Positions 1-7,009 of a DNA stretch of 13,399 bases are shown here, piece by piece. The translations under genes were made by a program, and so were the position numbers. Origin of the DNA: an uncultured Actinomyces sp. (GTDB taxonomy: Bacteria > Actinomycetota > Actinomycetes > Actinomycetales > Actinomycetaceae); contig CALEXZ010000084.1 in assembly GCA_937926195.1 (NCBI GenBank), forward strand, positions 1-13,399. The letters are read 5' to 3'. Within the stretch, counting starts at the first letter, position 1. Each line of letters starts with the position of its first letter. The notes beneath the pieces were generated by a model. The model searched no databases, had not been told where the DNA came from, and saw only the letters and a program-made list of their open reading frames with translations.

Positions 1-1483
1 AGGCGCGCGACCCGGCCCGCCCGCCGTCCGCCTGCCCGGGCCCCGGCTGCCCGTCGTCCGGCTGCCCGGGCCCCGGCCCTGGCGGGGCACCGGCAGCCGG
101 GCGCAGCACCTCCTCGAGCCAGCGGGTCGTCACCGTGTAGCCCGACGCGGCGCGCAGCCCCGGATGGGCCAGGGCCTCACGCAGCAGCGGCACCAGCGTG
201 CGCACACCCCGGGTGCTCACCCCCGCCAGGGCCTCGTCCAGGGCGTCCAGCGCCGTCGCGCGCTCTTCACCGGCGGCCACCAGCAGCGCGAGCGGGTCCG
301 AGACCGCCCCGACCAGCGCGTCACCCGGGAAGAGCGAGCGCTCCGTGCGCAGGCGCACCGGCCCGGCCGGACGTCCCGAGGCGACACGTCGGCGCTCGGC
401 CTCCAGGCTCAGGGGCACCTCCAGACCCAGCAGCTCACCGTGCTCGGGCAGCAGCGTGTCCGGGTCCTCGGCGTACACGCGCGCCTCGACGGCGTGGCCG
501 CGCACACCCACGCGCTGCGCCCCCGCCTCCAGGCCGAGCACCTCACCCAGGTCCCGCCCCTGCGCCAGCAGCAGCTGGGCGCGCACGAGGTCGGTGCCCG
601 TGACCTCCTCCGTCACCGCGTGCTCGACCTGCAGACGGGCGTTGACCTCCAGCAGCAGGGGGTCGGCACCCCCGGCGGGCAGGAGGAACTCGCAGGTGGC
701 GGTCCCCACCAGGCCGGAGGCGCCCAGCAGCGCGCGCGTGCGCTCCTCCAACGCCCGGCGGACCGGCTCCGCCAGGAAGGGCGCCGGGGCCTCCTCGATG
801 AGCTTCTGGGAGCGGCGCTGCACCGAGCACTCGCGCGTGCCCAGGGTGACGACGCGCCCGCAGGCGTCGGCGAGCGCCTGCACCTCGACGTGGCGGGCAC
901 CGGTGACCGCCTCCTGCAGCAGGAGCGGCCCCATGCCCGTGAGCGCGGACAGGGCGTCGCGCGCCGCCCGGCCCCGCCCCGGGTCCCCGGCGCCCGGCAG
1001 GAGGAGGACGCCGCGCCCGCCGCCGCCGTGCACCGTCTTGAGGACCGCGGGGCCCTCCACGAGCGCAAGCGCCTCGTCGAGGCTCCGCGGGCCGGTGACC
1101 GCCAGCGTCAGGGGCGTGGGAACGCCCAGCCCCCCGGCCAGGCGCGCCAGCGCCCGCTTGTCGCTCAGGAGCTCCAGCGCCTCGGGTGAGGGCCCCACCC
1201 AGGTCAGTCCCGCGGCCGCCACCGCCCGGGCGAGGGCGGCGGACTCGGCGGCGAAGCCGACACCGGGGTGCAGGGCGTCAGCCCTCAGGGCCAGGGCGGC
1301 GGCGACGAGGGCGTCGACGTCGTCATATGCCTCGACCTGGACGACGTCGTCCAGGGCCCGCAGCCACAGGCTGTCACGGTCGGCGGCGGTGAACACGCCG
1401 ACGACTCCAAGGCCCAGGGTGCGGGCCGAGCGGGCCAGCCGCAGGGAGGTGGCGGTACGGGAGGCGACGAGCAGCCGCCTCAT
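1..1483 (-). CDS. Biotin carboxylase (acyl-CoA carboxylase alpha subunit), C-terminus cut by window edge
   Basis: ATP-dependent carboxylation of biotin, the first half-reaction of acetyl-/propionyl-CoA carboxylase in the cytoplasm. 494 residues are visible. In order: N-terminal biotin carboxylase domain (about 1-110), ATP-grasp core with K109, K149, the glycine loop GGGGRG (153-158), HVEVQ (198-202), RECSVQRRSQK (217-227), E265, and the catalytic stretch EVNARLQVEH (279-288), then the C-terminal domain with HAVEARVYAEDP (330-341). Numbering follows E. coli AccC closely. After about residue 460 a Pro/Gly/Gln/Asp-rich linker begins and leads off the window, where a biotin carrier domain would be expected in actinobacterial alpha chains. 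Oddities: the usual ANRGEIA near the N-terminus is ASRTATS, GYGF is GVGF, and the usual His or Phe of QRRxQK is Ser. The start ATG overlaps the maf stop as ATGA, so translation is probably coupled. Catalytic residues are kept, so it is probably active though diverged. Confidence 0.9.
   Translation of the reverse strand, partial: MRRLLVASRTATSLRLARSARTLGLGVVGVFTAADRDSLWLRALDDVVQVEAYDDVDALVAAALALRADALHPGVGFAAESAALARAVAAAGLTWVGPSPEALELLSDKRALARLAGGLGVPTPLTLAVTGPRSLDEALALVEGPAVLKTVHGGGGRGVLLLPGAGDPGRGRAARDALSALTGMGPLLLQEAVTGARHVEVQALADACGRVVTLGTRECSVQRRSQKLIEEAPAPFLAEPVRRALEERTRALLGASGLVGTATCEFLLPAGGADPLLLEVNARLQVEHAVTEEVTGTDLVRAQLLLAQGRDLGEVLGLEAGAQRVGVRGHAVEARVYAEDPDTLLPEHGELLGLEVPLSLEAERRRVASGRPAGPVRLRTERSLFPGDALVGAVSDPLALLVAAGEERATALDALDEALAGVSTRGVRTLVPLLREALAHPGLRAASGYTVTTRWLEEVLRPAAGAPPGPGPGQPDDGQPGPGQADGGRAGSRA
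22..81. repeat. Two-copy 30-bp tandem repeat in the carboxylase linker
   Basis: Two adjacent 30-base units (22-51 and 52-81) share CTGCCCGGGCCCCGG and differ at a few positions. Read on the minus strand they encode two 10-residue Pro/Gly/Gln/Asp units of the linker that follows the biotin carboxylase domain. Copy number could vary between strains. Confidence 0.6.
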
Positions 1484-2202
1484 GCGGGCGCGTCCGCGCC
1501 ACGGGCGGAGCCGTCCTGCGCCCCGCCGGACGGCAGGTCCCACAGGTGCGTCCACGTCACCCCCAGCTGCGCCAGGAGGCGGCGCAGCAGAGGCAGGGAG
1601 ATGCCCACGACCCCGTGCGGGTCGCCCTCGACCCCCTCGATGAAGGCACCGCCGTAGCCGTCGATGGTGAAGGCGCCCGCGCACCACTGCGGCTCGCCCG
1701 AGGCGATGTAGGCCTCGACCTCCTCGGGGGTGGGCGAGCCGAAGTGCACGACCGTGGAGGACACCCCTTCCGCCGTCTGCGCCACGGCGGCCTCGGCGCC
1801 GTCCTCGCCCAGGCGCACGAGGCTGTGCCCGGTGTGCAGCACCCCGGTGGCGCCCGCCAGAGCGGCCCAGCGCTCGCGCACGGCCGCGTCGGTACGCGGC
1901 TTGCCCACGACCTGCCCGTGGATCTCCAGCATCGAGTCACAGCCGACGACGACGGTGGCGGCGCCCTCGACGGGGCGGCTGCGGCGGGCGACGTCCAGGG
2001 CCTTGGCCCGGGCGAGGGCCAGGACCTGCTCGGCGGGGGTCGGGCCCGGCGCCCCGCTGTGCGCGCGCCCGCGGGCGAGCTCGTCCAGCACCGCGGGCTC
2101 GTCCACGTCCGAGACGTCAACGACCGGGCGAAGGCCGGCGGCGCGCAGGGTGGCGAGGCGACCGGAGGACTGGGAGGCGAGGATCAGCGCGGCGGGGCTC
2201 AC
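1480..2202 (-). CDS. maf: Maf family nucleoside triphosphate pyrophosphatase
   Basis: Hydrolyses nucleoside triphosphates, including modified pyrimidine nucleotides, to the monophosphate and pyrophosphate; a house-cleaning enzyme of the cytoplasm. 240 residues, slightly longer than the usual 190-210 because of a C-terminal tail. Visible Maf motifs: LASQSSGR (8-15), the substrate-binding loop; VVVGCDSML (84-92) with the catalytic aspartate D89; GKP (100-102); and AGAFTIDGYG (175-184) followed by the C-terminal GDPHGVVGISLP (193-204). The start is GTG at 2202, chosen because TAGGGT lies 6 bases upstream with no Shine-Dalgarno sequence. It is divergent from birA across 51 bp, and its stop overlaps the start of the biotin carboxylase gene by 4 bases. 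The pairing of maf with acyl-CoA carboxylase genes and birA is a conserved actinobacterial arrangement. Confidence 0.93.
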   Translation of the reverse strand: MSPAALILASQSSGRLATLRAAGLRPVVDVSDVDEPAVLDELARGRAHSGAPGPTPAEQVLALARAKALDVARRSRPVEGAATVVVGCDSMLEIHGQVVGKPRTDAAVRERWAALAGATGVLHTGHSLVRLGEDGAEAAVAQTAEGVSSTVVHFGSPTPEEVEAYIASGEPQWCAGAFTIDGYGGAFIEGVEGDPHGVVGISLPLLRRLLAQLGVTWTHLWDLPSGGAQDGSARGADAPA

Positions 2203-2208
2203 GGGCCC

Positions 2209-2214
2209 ACCCTA
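2209..2214 (-). promoter_or_regulatory. -10 element of a leaderless maf promoter
   Basis: TAGGGT on the minus strand, 6 bases before the GTG at 2202. The position fits transcription starting at or next to the start codon. No convincing -35 hexamer was seen. Confidence 0.6.
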
Positions 2215-2240
2215 GGCGCAGCGTCCCGGGACTCTTCGTC

Positions 2241-2246
2241 TAGCCT
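2241..2246 (+). promoter_or_regulatory. -10 element of a leaderless birA promoter
   Basis: TAGCCT, then 7 bases, then ATG at 2254. No Shine-Dalgarno sequence precedes the ATG. It lies back to back with the maf promoter in the same 51-bp gap. Confidence 0.6.
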
Positions 2247-2253
2247 CGTGCCC

Positions 2254-3177
2254 ATGAGCTGCGACGACGCCCTGTCCCACGCGGAGCCCGCACCGGCACT
2301 GGCTCCCCTCGTCACCGTCACGCGGACCGGTTCGACCAACAGCGACCTCGTTGACGCCCTCACCCGCGACCCCGCGGCCGCCACACGCCAGTGGCCGCAC
2401 CTGTCGGCCCTGCGGGCACGGAGCCAGGCCGCGGGCCGGGGCCGGTGCGGACGCAGCTGGCAGACACCCGACGAGGGCGCCCTGCTCCTGTCGGTCGTCC
2501 TGCGGCCCCTCGTGCCCGCCTCCTGCCTGCCGTGGCTGCCGCTGCTGGCGGGCCTGGCGGTGCACGACGCCCTGGCGCGGGTCCTGGCCGCCGCGGGCTC
2601 GGCGTGGAGCGTGCGCACCAAGTGGCCCAACGACGTCCTGCTCGTGCCCGCGCACGGCGCCGCCCTCGAGCCGGTCGCGGGCTGGGGCCGGGCCCGCAAG
2701 GTCTGCGGCATCCTCGCCGAAGTGGCGCAGACGGCCCGCTGCGCTCCCGAGGAGGTGCCGACGAACCGCGAGCAGGCCGCCGCCGTCGTCCTGGGCATCG
2801 GCGTCAACGTGAGCCAGGAGGTGCCGGACCTGCCCGTGCCGTGGGCGGGCTCGCTGCGCCTGGCGGGCGCCGACCTGGGCCCCGAGGACCTGCTCACTCC
2901 GCTGGGCAGCGCCCTGGCTGCCCGGGTGGGGCAGTGGGAGGCCGACGGCGGGCGGCCCGCCGCCGGGCTGCTCCACGAGCTGCGGAAGGCCTGCCTCACC
3001 CTGGGGCAGGAGGTGCAGGTCGACCTGCCCGGGGGAGAGGCGCTGGAGGGGCGGGCGGTCGACATCACCCCCGCGCTCGTCGTCGAGCAGCCCGACGGCG
3101 GACGGCGGAGCGTGGCCGCGGGGGACGTCTACCACACGCGTTCAGTCACGGTGTCATCTCCCGCCCTGTTCGATTGA
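2254..3177 (+). CDS. birA: Biotin--[acetyl-CoA-carboxylase] ligase
   Basis: Activates biotin to biotinyl-AMP and transfers it to the lysine of carrier domains of acyl-CoA carboxylases and similar enzymes. 307 residues. It has no N-terminal DNA-binding domain, so it is a class I (non-repressor) ligase, as usual in actinobacteria. Motifs in order: TGSTN (25-29), the biotinyl-AMP loop GRGRCGR (61-67), KWPNDVLL (123-130), KVCGILAE (149-156), GIGVN (181-185), then a C-terminal SH3-like domain from about 250. Residues 131-148 (between KWPND and KVCGIL) form a longer, Ala/Gly-rich loop than in short family members. The start at 2254 was chosen over upstream in-frame codons because TAGCCT sits 7 bases ahead of it and homology to the family begins just after it. 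Its neighbour on the other side of maf is a biotin carboxylase, a likely partner of its substrate. Confidence 0.94.
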   Translation: MSCDDALSHAEPAPALAPLVTVTRTGSTNSDLVDALTRDPAAATRQWPHLSALRARSQAAGRGRCGRSWQTPDEGALLLSVVLRPLVPASCLPWLPLLAGLAVHDALARVLAAAGSAWSVRTKWPNDVLLVPAHGAALEPVAGWGRARKVCGILAEVAQTARCAPEEVPTNREQAAAVVLGIGVNVSQEVPDLPVPWAGSLRLAGADLGPEDLLTPLGSALAARVGQWEADGGRPAAGLLHELRKACLTLGQEVQVDLPGGEALEGRAVDITPALVVEQPDGGRRSVAAGDVYHTRSVTVSSPALFD

Positions 3178-3204
3178 GCACGAGTGTGTGACCTGGGCTA
3201 CGAT
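3174..3204 (+). promoter_or_regulatory. Leaderless promoter of the adenylate cyclase gene
   Basis: The -10 element TACGAT (3199-3204) is followed by 6 bases and the GTG at 3211. A possible -35, TTGAGC (3174-3179), overlaps the birA stop codon; the spacer is 19 bases, slightly long. The -10 is better supported than the -35. Confidence 0.6.
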
Positions 3205-3210
3205 TCGCGG

Positions 3211-4374
3211 GTGACTGAGCACAGGAGGCCCGAGAGGGGGGCCGAGGTCGAGAGTGGTGACGCCGCGGACTCGGAGAGTTCCGGCCCACGCAGCGCACCC
3301 GCCCCCCAGCCCGGCCCGGCAGGCGTCCCGCGCTCCACCTACGACGCCACCCTCAGCCGCCACGAACGGCTCCTGCTGGGAGGCCGCCCCAGCCTCACCC
3401 TCGCGCAGCTGGCCGAGAGCGCGGGCACGAGCGTCGACGTCGCCCGGCACTTCTGGCGGGCCATGGGATTCGCGGACGTGCGCCCCGACGACGTGCGTTT
3501 CACCGAGCGTGACGTCGAGGCGCTGCGCGGGGTCGCCGACCTCATCGACGACAAGGACGACGGCCTGCCCTCCCCGTCCGCCCCGGGCGGGGGCCTGGCC
3601 GCCTCCAGCGTCTTCGAGATGCTGCGCGCCCAGTCCTACACGATGGACCGCCTCGTGCTGTGGCAGCTCGAGACCTTCGTGGCCGACGTCGTCCAGCGGC
3701 TCCACCTGGACGACACCGCCGCCCGGCTCGTCGTCCTCGACCACGTCGACGAGATGACCGCCTCGCTGCGCTCCCAGCTGGACTACGTGTGGAGCCGCCA
3801 CATGGCCGCTCTGCTCGGTCGCACGGACGCGGAGGTCTCCGGCCGCGGACGGGAGGAGGCCGGCCCCGACCTCTACCCGCTCACCCGCTCACTGGGCTTC
3901 GTCGACATCGTGGCCTTCACCCAGCGGGCCCAGACGATGGGGCGCACCCAGCTGGAGACCATGCTCAACGACTTCGAGACGACGGCGCGTGACGTCGTCA
4001 CCTCCCGCGGCGCCCGCGTCGTCAAGACCATCGGGGACGCCGTCATGTACATCGCCGACGACGTCGTCACCGCCGCCGACGTCGTCACGGCCCTGGTGCG
4101 TGAGCTCCAGTCCGGGCCGGTGCCCATGCACGTGCGCGCCAGCCTTGTGCAGGGACGGGTCGTCTCCCGCTCGGGCGACGTCTTCGGCCCCACCGTCAAC
4201 CTGGCCTCGCGACTGGTCGACACCGCGGAGCCGGGCGGCATCCGCATGGACGAGCCGACCGCCCGCGCCCTCATGAACGGTCCCGAGGCCGCCCGCTACC
4301 GGGTCAGCGAGTGCAAGGAGGTCGTGGCCAAGGGGCTGGGCAACATCGTCCCCTGGTCGCTGGCGAAGGCCTGA
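3211..4374 (+). CDS. Class III adenylate cyclase, Rv1264-like, with N-terminal regulatory domain
   Basis: Predicted to convert ATP to cAMP in the cytoplasm. 387 residues and no membrane segment. Residues 1-40 are low-complexity and charged; about 41-215 form a helical region resembling the adenylate cyclase regulatory domain known from the pH-sensing mycobacterial enzyme Rv1264; about 222-385 is the class III catalytic domain. Visible catalytic features: GFVDIVAFT with metal ligand D232, KTIGDAVMY with K272 (adenine contact) and second metal ligand D276, and GDVFGPTVNLASR with D323 (adenine), N330 and R334 (transition state). The full set in one chain means an active homodimer is expected. 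The start is GTG at 3211 because TACGAT precedes it by 6 bases; the alternative upstream GTG at 3184 lies before that promoter. Substrate specificity and the pH response are inferred from the family. Confidence 0.88.
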   Translation: MTEHRRPERGAEVESGDAADSESSGPRSAPAPQPGPAGVPRSTYDATLSRHERLLLGGRPSLTLAQLAESAGTSVDVARHFWRAMGFADVRPDDVRFTERDVEALRGVADLIDDKDDGLPSPSAPGGGLAASSVFEMLRAQSYTMDRLVLWQLETFVADVVQRLHLDDTAARLVVLDHVDEMTASLRSQLDYVWSRHMAALLGRTDAEVSGRGREEAGPDLYPLTRSLGFVDIVAFTQRAQTMGRTQLETMLNDFETTARDVVTSRGARVVKTIGDAVMYIADDVVTAADVVTALVRELQSGPVPMHVRASLVQGRVVSRSGDVFGPTVNLASRLVDTAEPGGIRMDEPTARALMNGPEAARYRVSECKEVVAKGLGNIVPWSLAKA

Positions 4375-4402
4375 GCGTCGACAGCCTCCGGGGCCGCCAG
4401 GC

Positions 4403-4455
4403 GGGACGGGAGGCACCGATCGTGCCCGCGTCGTGGCGCAACGGGGAGCCGTCCC
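4403..4455. repeat. 7-bp inverted repeat flanking the response-regulator promoter
   Basis: GGGACGG (4403-4409) and CCGTCCC (4449-4455) are perfect inverted copies 39 bases apart, the right arm ending one base before the -10 element TACGAT. They could be operator half-sites or chance in GC-rich DNA. Confidence 0.25.
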
Positions 4456-4456
4456 A

Positions 4457-4462
4457 TACGAT
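4457..4462 (+). promoter_or_regulatory. -10 element of a leaderless response-regulator promoter
   Basis: TACGAT, then 6 bases, then ATG at 4469. The same hexamer and spacing occur at the cyclase gene. This fixes the start at 4469 rather than the in-frame GTG at 4433. Confidence 0.65.
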
Positions 4463-4468
4463 CCGGGT

Positions 4469-5137
4469 ATGACCACCGTGCTGCTCGTCGAGGACGATCC
4501 CGCAATCTCCGAGCCCCTGGCGCGTGCCTTCGGCCGCGAGGGCTATACCGTGCGCGCCTACGGCACCGGAGCGCGAGCGCTGGAGGAGGTCGCAGAGGCC
4601 GACATCATCGTGCTCGACCTCGGTCTTCCCGATATCGACGGCCTCGACGTCGCGCGGCAGGTGCGTGCCCAGGGCCTGAGCACCCCGATCCTCATGCTCA
4701 CCGCCCGCTCGGAGGAGGGCGACCTCGTCGTCGGCCTCGACGCCGGGGCGGACGACTACGTCACCAAGCCCTTCCGCCTGGCCGAGCTGCTGGCCCGCGT
4801 GCGCGCCCAGGTGCGTCGCGCCTCCGGCGAGGTCACGGAGGACGAGCTCGTCGTCGGGCAGGTGCGTGTCGACGTCGCCGCCCACCGCGCCTTCGTGGGC
4901 ACGCGCGAGCTGCAGCTGTCCACCCGCGAGTTCGAGCTCCTGCGGGTGCTCGTGCGCGGGGCCGGGGCCGTCGTCAGCTCCGAGGACATCCGCAAGGAGG
5001 TCTGGGGCGAGGACCCGACCGGCTCCGAGCAGGCGCTGGCCATGCACGTGACGTGGCTGCGCCGCAAGCTCGACGACGACGAGGCCGACCCGGCGCTGCT
5101 CGTCGCCGAGGGCACCGGCTACCGCCTGGCGGTCTGA
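4469..5137 (+). CDS. OmpR/PhoB-family response regulator
   Basis: DNA-binding transcription regulator activated by phosphorylation from the neighbouring kinase. 222 residues, typical for the family. The receiver domain occupies about 3-115: acidic pair E8-D9-D10, phospho-acceptor D50 in VLDLGLPDIDG, T78 in LMLTAR, and K100 in YVTKPF. A winged-helix domain occupies about 128-221, with STREFELLRVL (151-161) and the recognition region SEQALAMHVTWLRRKL (186-201). It is followed by a histidine kinase gene after 72 bases on the same strand, so the two form a two-component system. The signal and regulon cannot be read from the sequence; the nearby cyclase, GtrA and glycosyltransferase genes are neighbours, not proven targets. 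Confidence 0.93.
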   Translation: MTTVLLVEDDPAISEPLARAFGREGYTVRAYGTGARALEEVAEADIIVLDLGLPDIDGLDVARQVRAQGLSTPILMLTARSEEGDLVVGLDAGADDYVTKPFRLAELLARVRAQVRRASGEVTEDELVVGQVRVDVAAHRAFVGTRELQLSTREFELLRVLVRGAGAVVSSEDIRKEVWGEDPTGSEQALAMHVTWLRRKLDDDEADPALLVAEGTGYRLAV

Positions 5138-5165
5138 GCCGCACACCGCCGGCCCGGCCACAGCG

Positions 5166-5179
5166 GGCGCGTACGTGCC
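5166..5179. promoter_or_regulatory. Near-palindrome in the regulator-kinase gap
   Basis: GGCGCGTACGTGCC is a 14-base near-palindrome around CGTACG with one mismatched pair. It lies in the only non-coding stretch inside this two-gene unit, where autoregulation by the response regulator would be plausible. It could be chance. Confidence 0.2.
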
Positions 5180-5194
5180 GGCCCCGTGCGGGTC

Positions 5195-5209
5195 GGGGAG
5201 GAGGATGAG
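5195..5209 (+). promoter_or_regulatory. Ribosome binding site deciding the kinase start
   Basis: GGGGAGGAGG (5195-5204) is a strong Shine-Dalgarno sequence 5 bases before GTG at 5210. It supports this codon over the earlier in-frame GTG at 5186, which lacks such a site. It also marks the kinase as an internal operon gene, unlike the leaderless first genes. Confidence 0.6.
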
Positions 5210-6289
5210 GTGCGACGCCGCGCCATGCAGATGACGATGGGCGCGGTCACCGTGGCCGTGGTCCTGCTGGGGCTGCCGCTGGGCACCGCCTGGGTCCTGG
5301 TGGCTCTGCGCTTCATGGACGACACCGCAGAGCGCATCCCCATCATCGTCACCGTCGTGCTGGCGATCGTGGGTCTGGCGCTCGTGGCCGCCATGACCGC
5401 CTACGTCGTCGCCGCCCGGGGCTCGCGCCGCATCCAGGCGCCCCTCATCTACCTCGCGGCGGAGGCGGAGCAGCTCGGCTCGGGTCAGGTGCGCCCGCGC
5501 CTGCGCACCTCGGGCATCGAGGAGATCGACCTCGTCCAGGCCGAGCTCGTGCGCTCGGCCGAACGGGTGGCGGGCCGCCTCGCCGCTGAGAGGCAGTTCG
5601 CCTCCGACGCCTCGCACCAGCTGCGCACACCCCTGACCTCCCTCGAGCTGCGCCTGGAGGAGATCGAGATGATCACCGACCAGGAGGAGGTGCGGGTGGA
5701 GGCGCGAGCCTGCATCGAGCAGGTCGACCGTCTCGTCGGCGTCGTCGAGGACCTGCTCAAGGTCTCGCGCCGCAAGGGCGGCGGCTCCACGGAGGCCCTG
5801 CGGCTGGTGGACGTCCTGGACCAGCAGCGCGAGGAGTGGGGCCCGTCCTTCGCCGCGGCGGGCCGCCGCCTCGTCATGAGCGACGAGGTGGGGATGCCGG
5901 TCCTGGCGACGCCGGGCTCACTGGCCCAGGTGCTGGCCACCTGCCTGGAGAACTCGTTGCGCTACGGGGCGGGCACGACGACGGTGAGCGTGCGCAGCGC
6001 CAACGGCGGACACGGCGTCTTCATCGACATCGCCGACGAGGGGCCGGGGGTGGACGACGACCTGGCTCCGACGATCTTCGAGCGCGCGGTCTCCGGCCAC
6101 GGCTCCACCGGCGTGGGCCTGGCGCTGGCCCGCAACCTCATCGAGGCCGACGGCGGCCGTATCGAGCTCTCCCAGAGGCGCCCACCGGTCTTCTCCGTCC
6201 TGCTCAACGCGGTGCCCAAGACGCTGGACCCGGACAAGGTCCTGCCGCAGGGGGCGCTGGTGAGCGTGGGACGCCGACGCCGCTTCTGA
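5210..6289 (+). CDS. Membrane sensor histidine kinase with a very short external loop
   Basis: Autophosphorylates and passes phosphate to the upstream regulator. 359 residues. Two membrane segments (about 12-34 and 44-69) enclose only about 10 external residues, so a periplasmic ligand domain is absent; this resembles kinases that sense within the membrane or through a partner protein. A HAMP-like linker follows (about 70-128), then the dimerisation/phospho-acceptor helix with H136 in SHQLRTPL, the N-box with N248 (LATCLENSLRYG), the G1 box DEGPG (276-280), the F box IFERAV (289-294) and the G2 box GSTGVGLALA (298-307). All ATP-binding boxes are present, so it should be active. The gene ends 25 bases before the convergent GtrA gene. 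Confidence 0.92.
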   Translation: MRRRAMQMTMGAVTVAVVLLGLPLGTAWVLVALRFMDDTAERIPIIVTVVLAIVGLALVAAMTAYVVAARGSRRIQAPLIYLAAEAEQLGSGQVRPRLRTSGIEEIDLVQAELVRSAERVAGRLAAERQFASDASHQLRTPLTSLELRLEEIEMITDQEEVRVEARACIEQVDRLVGVVEDLLKVSRRKGGGSTEALRLVDVLDQQREEWGPSFAAAGRRLVMSDEVGMPVLATPGSLAQVLATCLENSLRYGAGTTTVSVRSANGGHGVFIDIADEGPGVDDDLAPTIFERAVSGHGSTGVGLALARNLIEADGGRIELSQRRPPVFSVLLNAVPKTLDPDKVLPQGALVSVGRRRRF

Positions 6290-6314
6290 AGGAGCCGACC
6301 AGCCCGGGCGGGCC

Positions 6315-6947
6315 TCACTGCTCCGCGCGCCCTGAGCCACCCGGACGGCTGGAGGGCGGGAGCGCGGGGCCGGGGCAGGTCTCGGACGAGGGGTCCGGCA
6401 CGGTCCCCCGGCTGAGCGGACGGGTCGCCGGGGCCCCGCCGACGACGGCGACGGTGACCGAGCCGGGCGAGTCCGGGCACTGGGCGGTGCCGGTGAAGAC
6501 GATGTAGTGGTAGAAGACGAAGCGGAAGGCCGTGCCCAGGGCGAAGCCGACGACGTAGGCGGCGACGTTGTCCGCCAACGGCGAGGTCAGCCGCAGGACC
6601 TCGTGGGTGAAGAACAGGCAGAACTGGGTGATGAGCACGCCACCGATGTTGGCGAAGGCGAAGAGCAGGGCCTCCCGGGCGACGTTGTCGCGGGTGCGGC
6701 CCCGGTAGGTCCACAGGCGGTTGGCGACCCAGGAGAAGACCGTCGCGATCGTCGCACTGAGCACGTTGGCGGTGTTGGGGTGGCCGGCGAGGAAACCGGT
6801 CGGCCCGTGCTGGAAGAGGTTGAACAGCCCGGCATCGACGACGAAGGCGAGGGCGCCCACGAGACCGAACTGGAGGAACTCGCGCACCCAGGCGACGACG
6901 CGCTCACGCACAGACGTGCGGCGGGAGGGCTCTGGCATGGCAGACAC
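6315..6947 (-). CDS. GtrA family membrane protein
   Basis: GtrA-like proteins are small membrane proteins with four helices thought to help move or present lipid-linked sugars (for example flipping a bactoprenol-linked sugar) for cell-envelope glycosylation. 210 residues. Four hydrophobic segments lie at about 24-44, 58-77, 94-116 and 126-147, with family-like FGLVGALAFVVDAGLFNLF (27-45) and FSWVANRLWTYRG (70-82). The last 50-60 residues are a Pro/Gly/Ser-rich tail not typical of the family. The start is GTG at 6947 because TAGGAT is 7 bases upstream; the ATG at 6938 is the alternative. The upstream gene on the same strand is a PIG-V-type glycosyltransferase, so the two may act on related lipid-linked substrates (inference). 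A GtrA gene also lies near purK in M. tuberculosis (Rv3277). Confidence 0.85.
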   Translation of the reverse strand: MSAMPEPSRRTSVRERVVAWVREFLQFGLVGALAFVVDAGLFNLFQHGPTGFLAGHPNTANVLSATIATVFSWVANRLWTYRGRTRDNVAREALLFAFANIGGVLITQFCLFFTHEVLRLTSPLADNVAAYVVGFALGTAFRFVFYHYIVFTGTAQCPDSPGSVTVAVVGGAPATRPLSRGTVPDPSSETCPGPALPPSSRPGGSGRAEQ

Positions 6948-6954
6948 GGCCGTG

Positions 6955-6960
6955 ATCCTA
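6955..6960 (-). promoter_or_regulatory. -10 element of a leaderless GtrA promoter
   Basis: TAGGAT on the minus strand, then 7 bases, then GTG at 6947. It lies in the 62-base gap after the glycosyltransferase stop, giving the GtrA gene its own promoter. Confidence 0.55.
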
Positions 6961-7009
6961 AGGCGTGGGCCGCCGGATGCCGGGGAACGGGGACGGGGAG
7001 GACAGCCCG

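Noticed and set aside
198..1643. Long plus-strand open frame of 481 codons opposite the biotin carboxylase
   Set aside because: Its translation is Ser/Arg/Pro-rich without any motif, while the opposite strand encodes a clear biotin carboxylase. It is a by-product of high GC.
5186..5209. Longer histidine kinase start at GTG 5186
   Set aside because: The strong Shine-Dalgarno sequence lies after it and in front of GTG 5210; TACGTG upstream lacks the final T of a -10. It cannot be fully excluded.
6290..6314. Terminator between the convergent kinase and GtrA genes
   Set aside because: Only a 4-bp GCCC/GGGC stem and a distant GGAGC/GCTCC pair were found; too weak to call.
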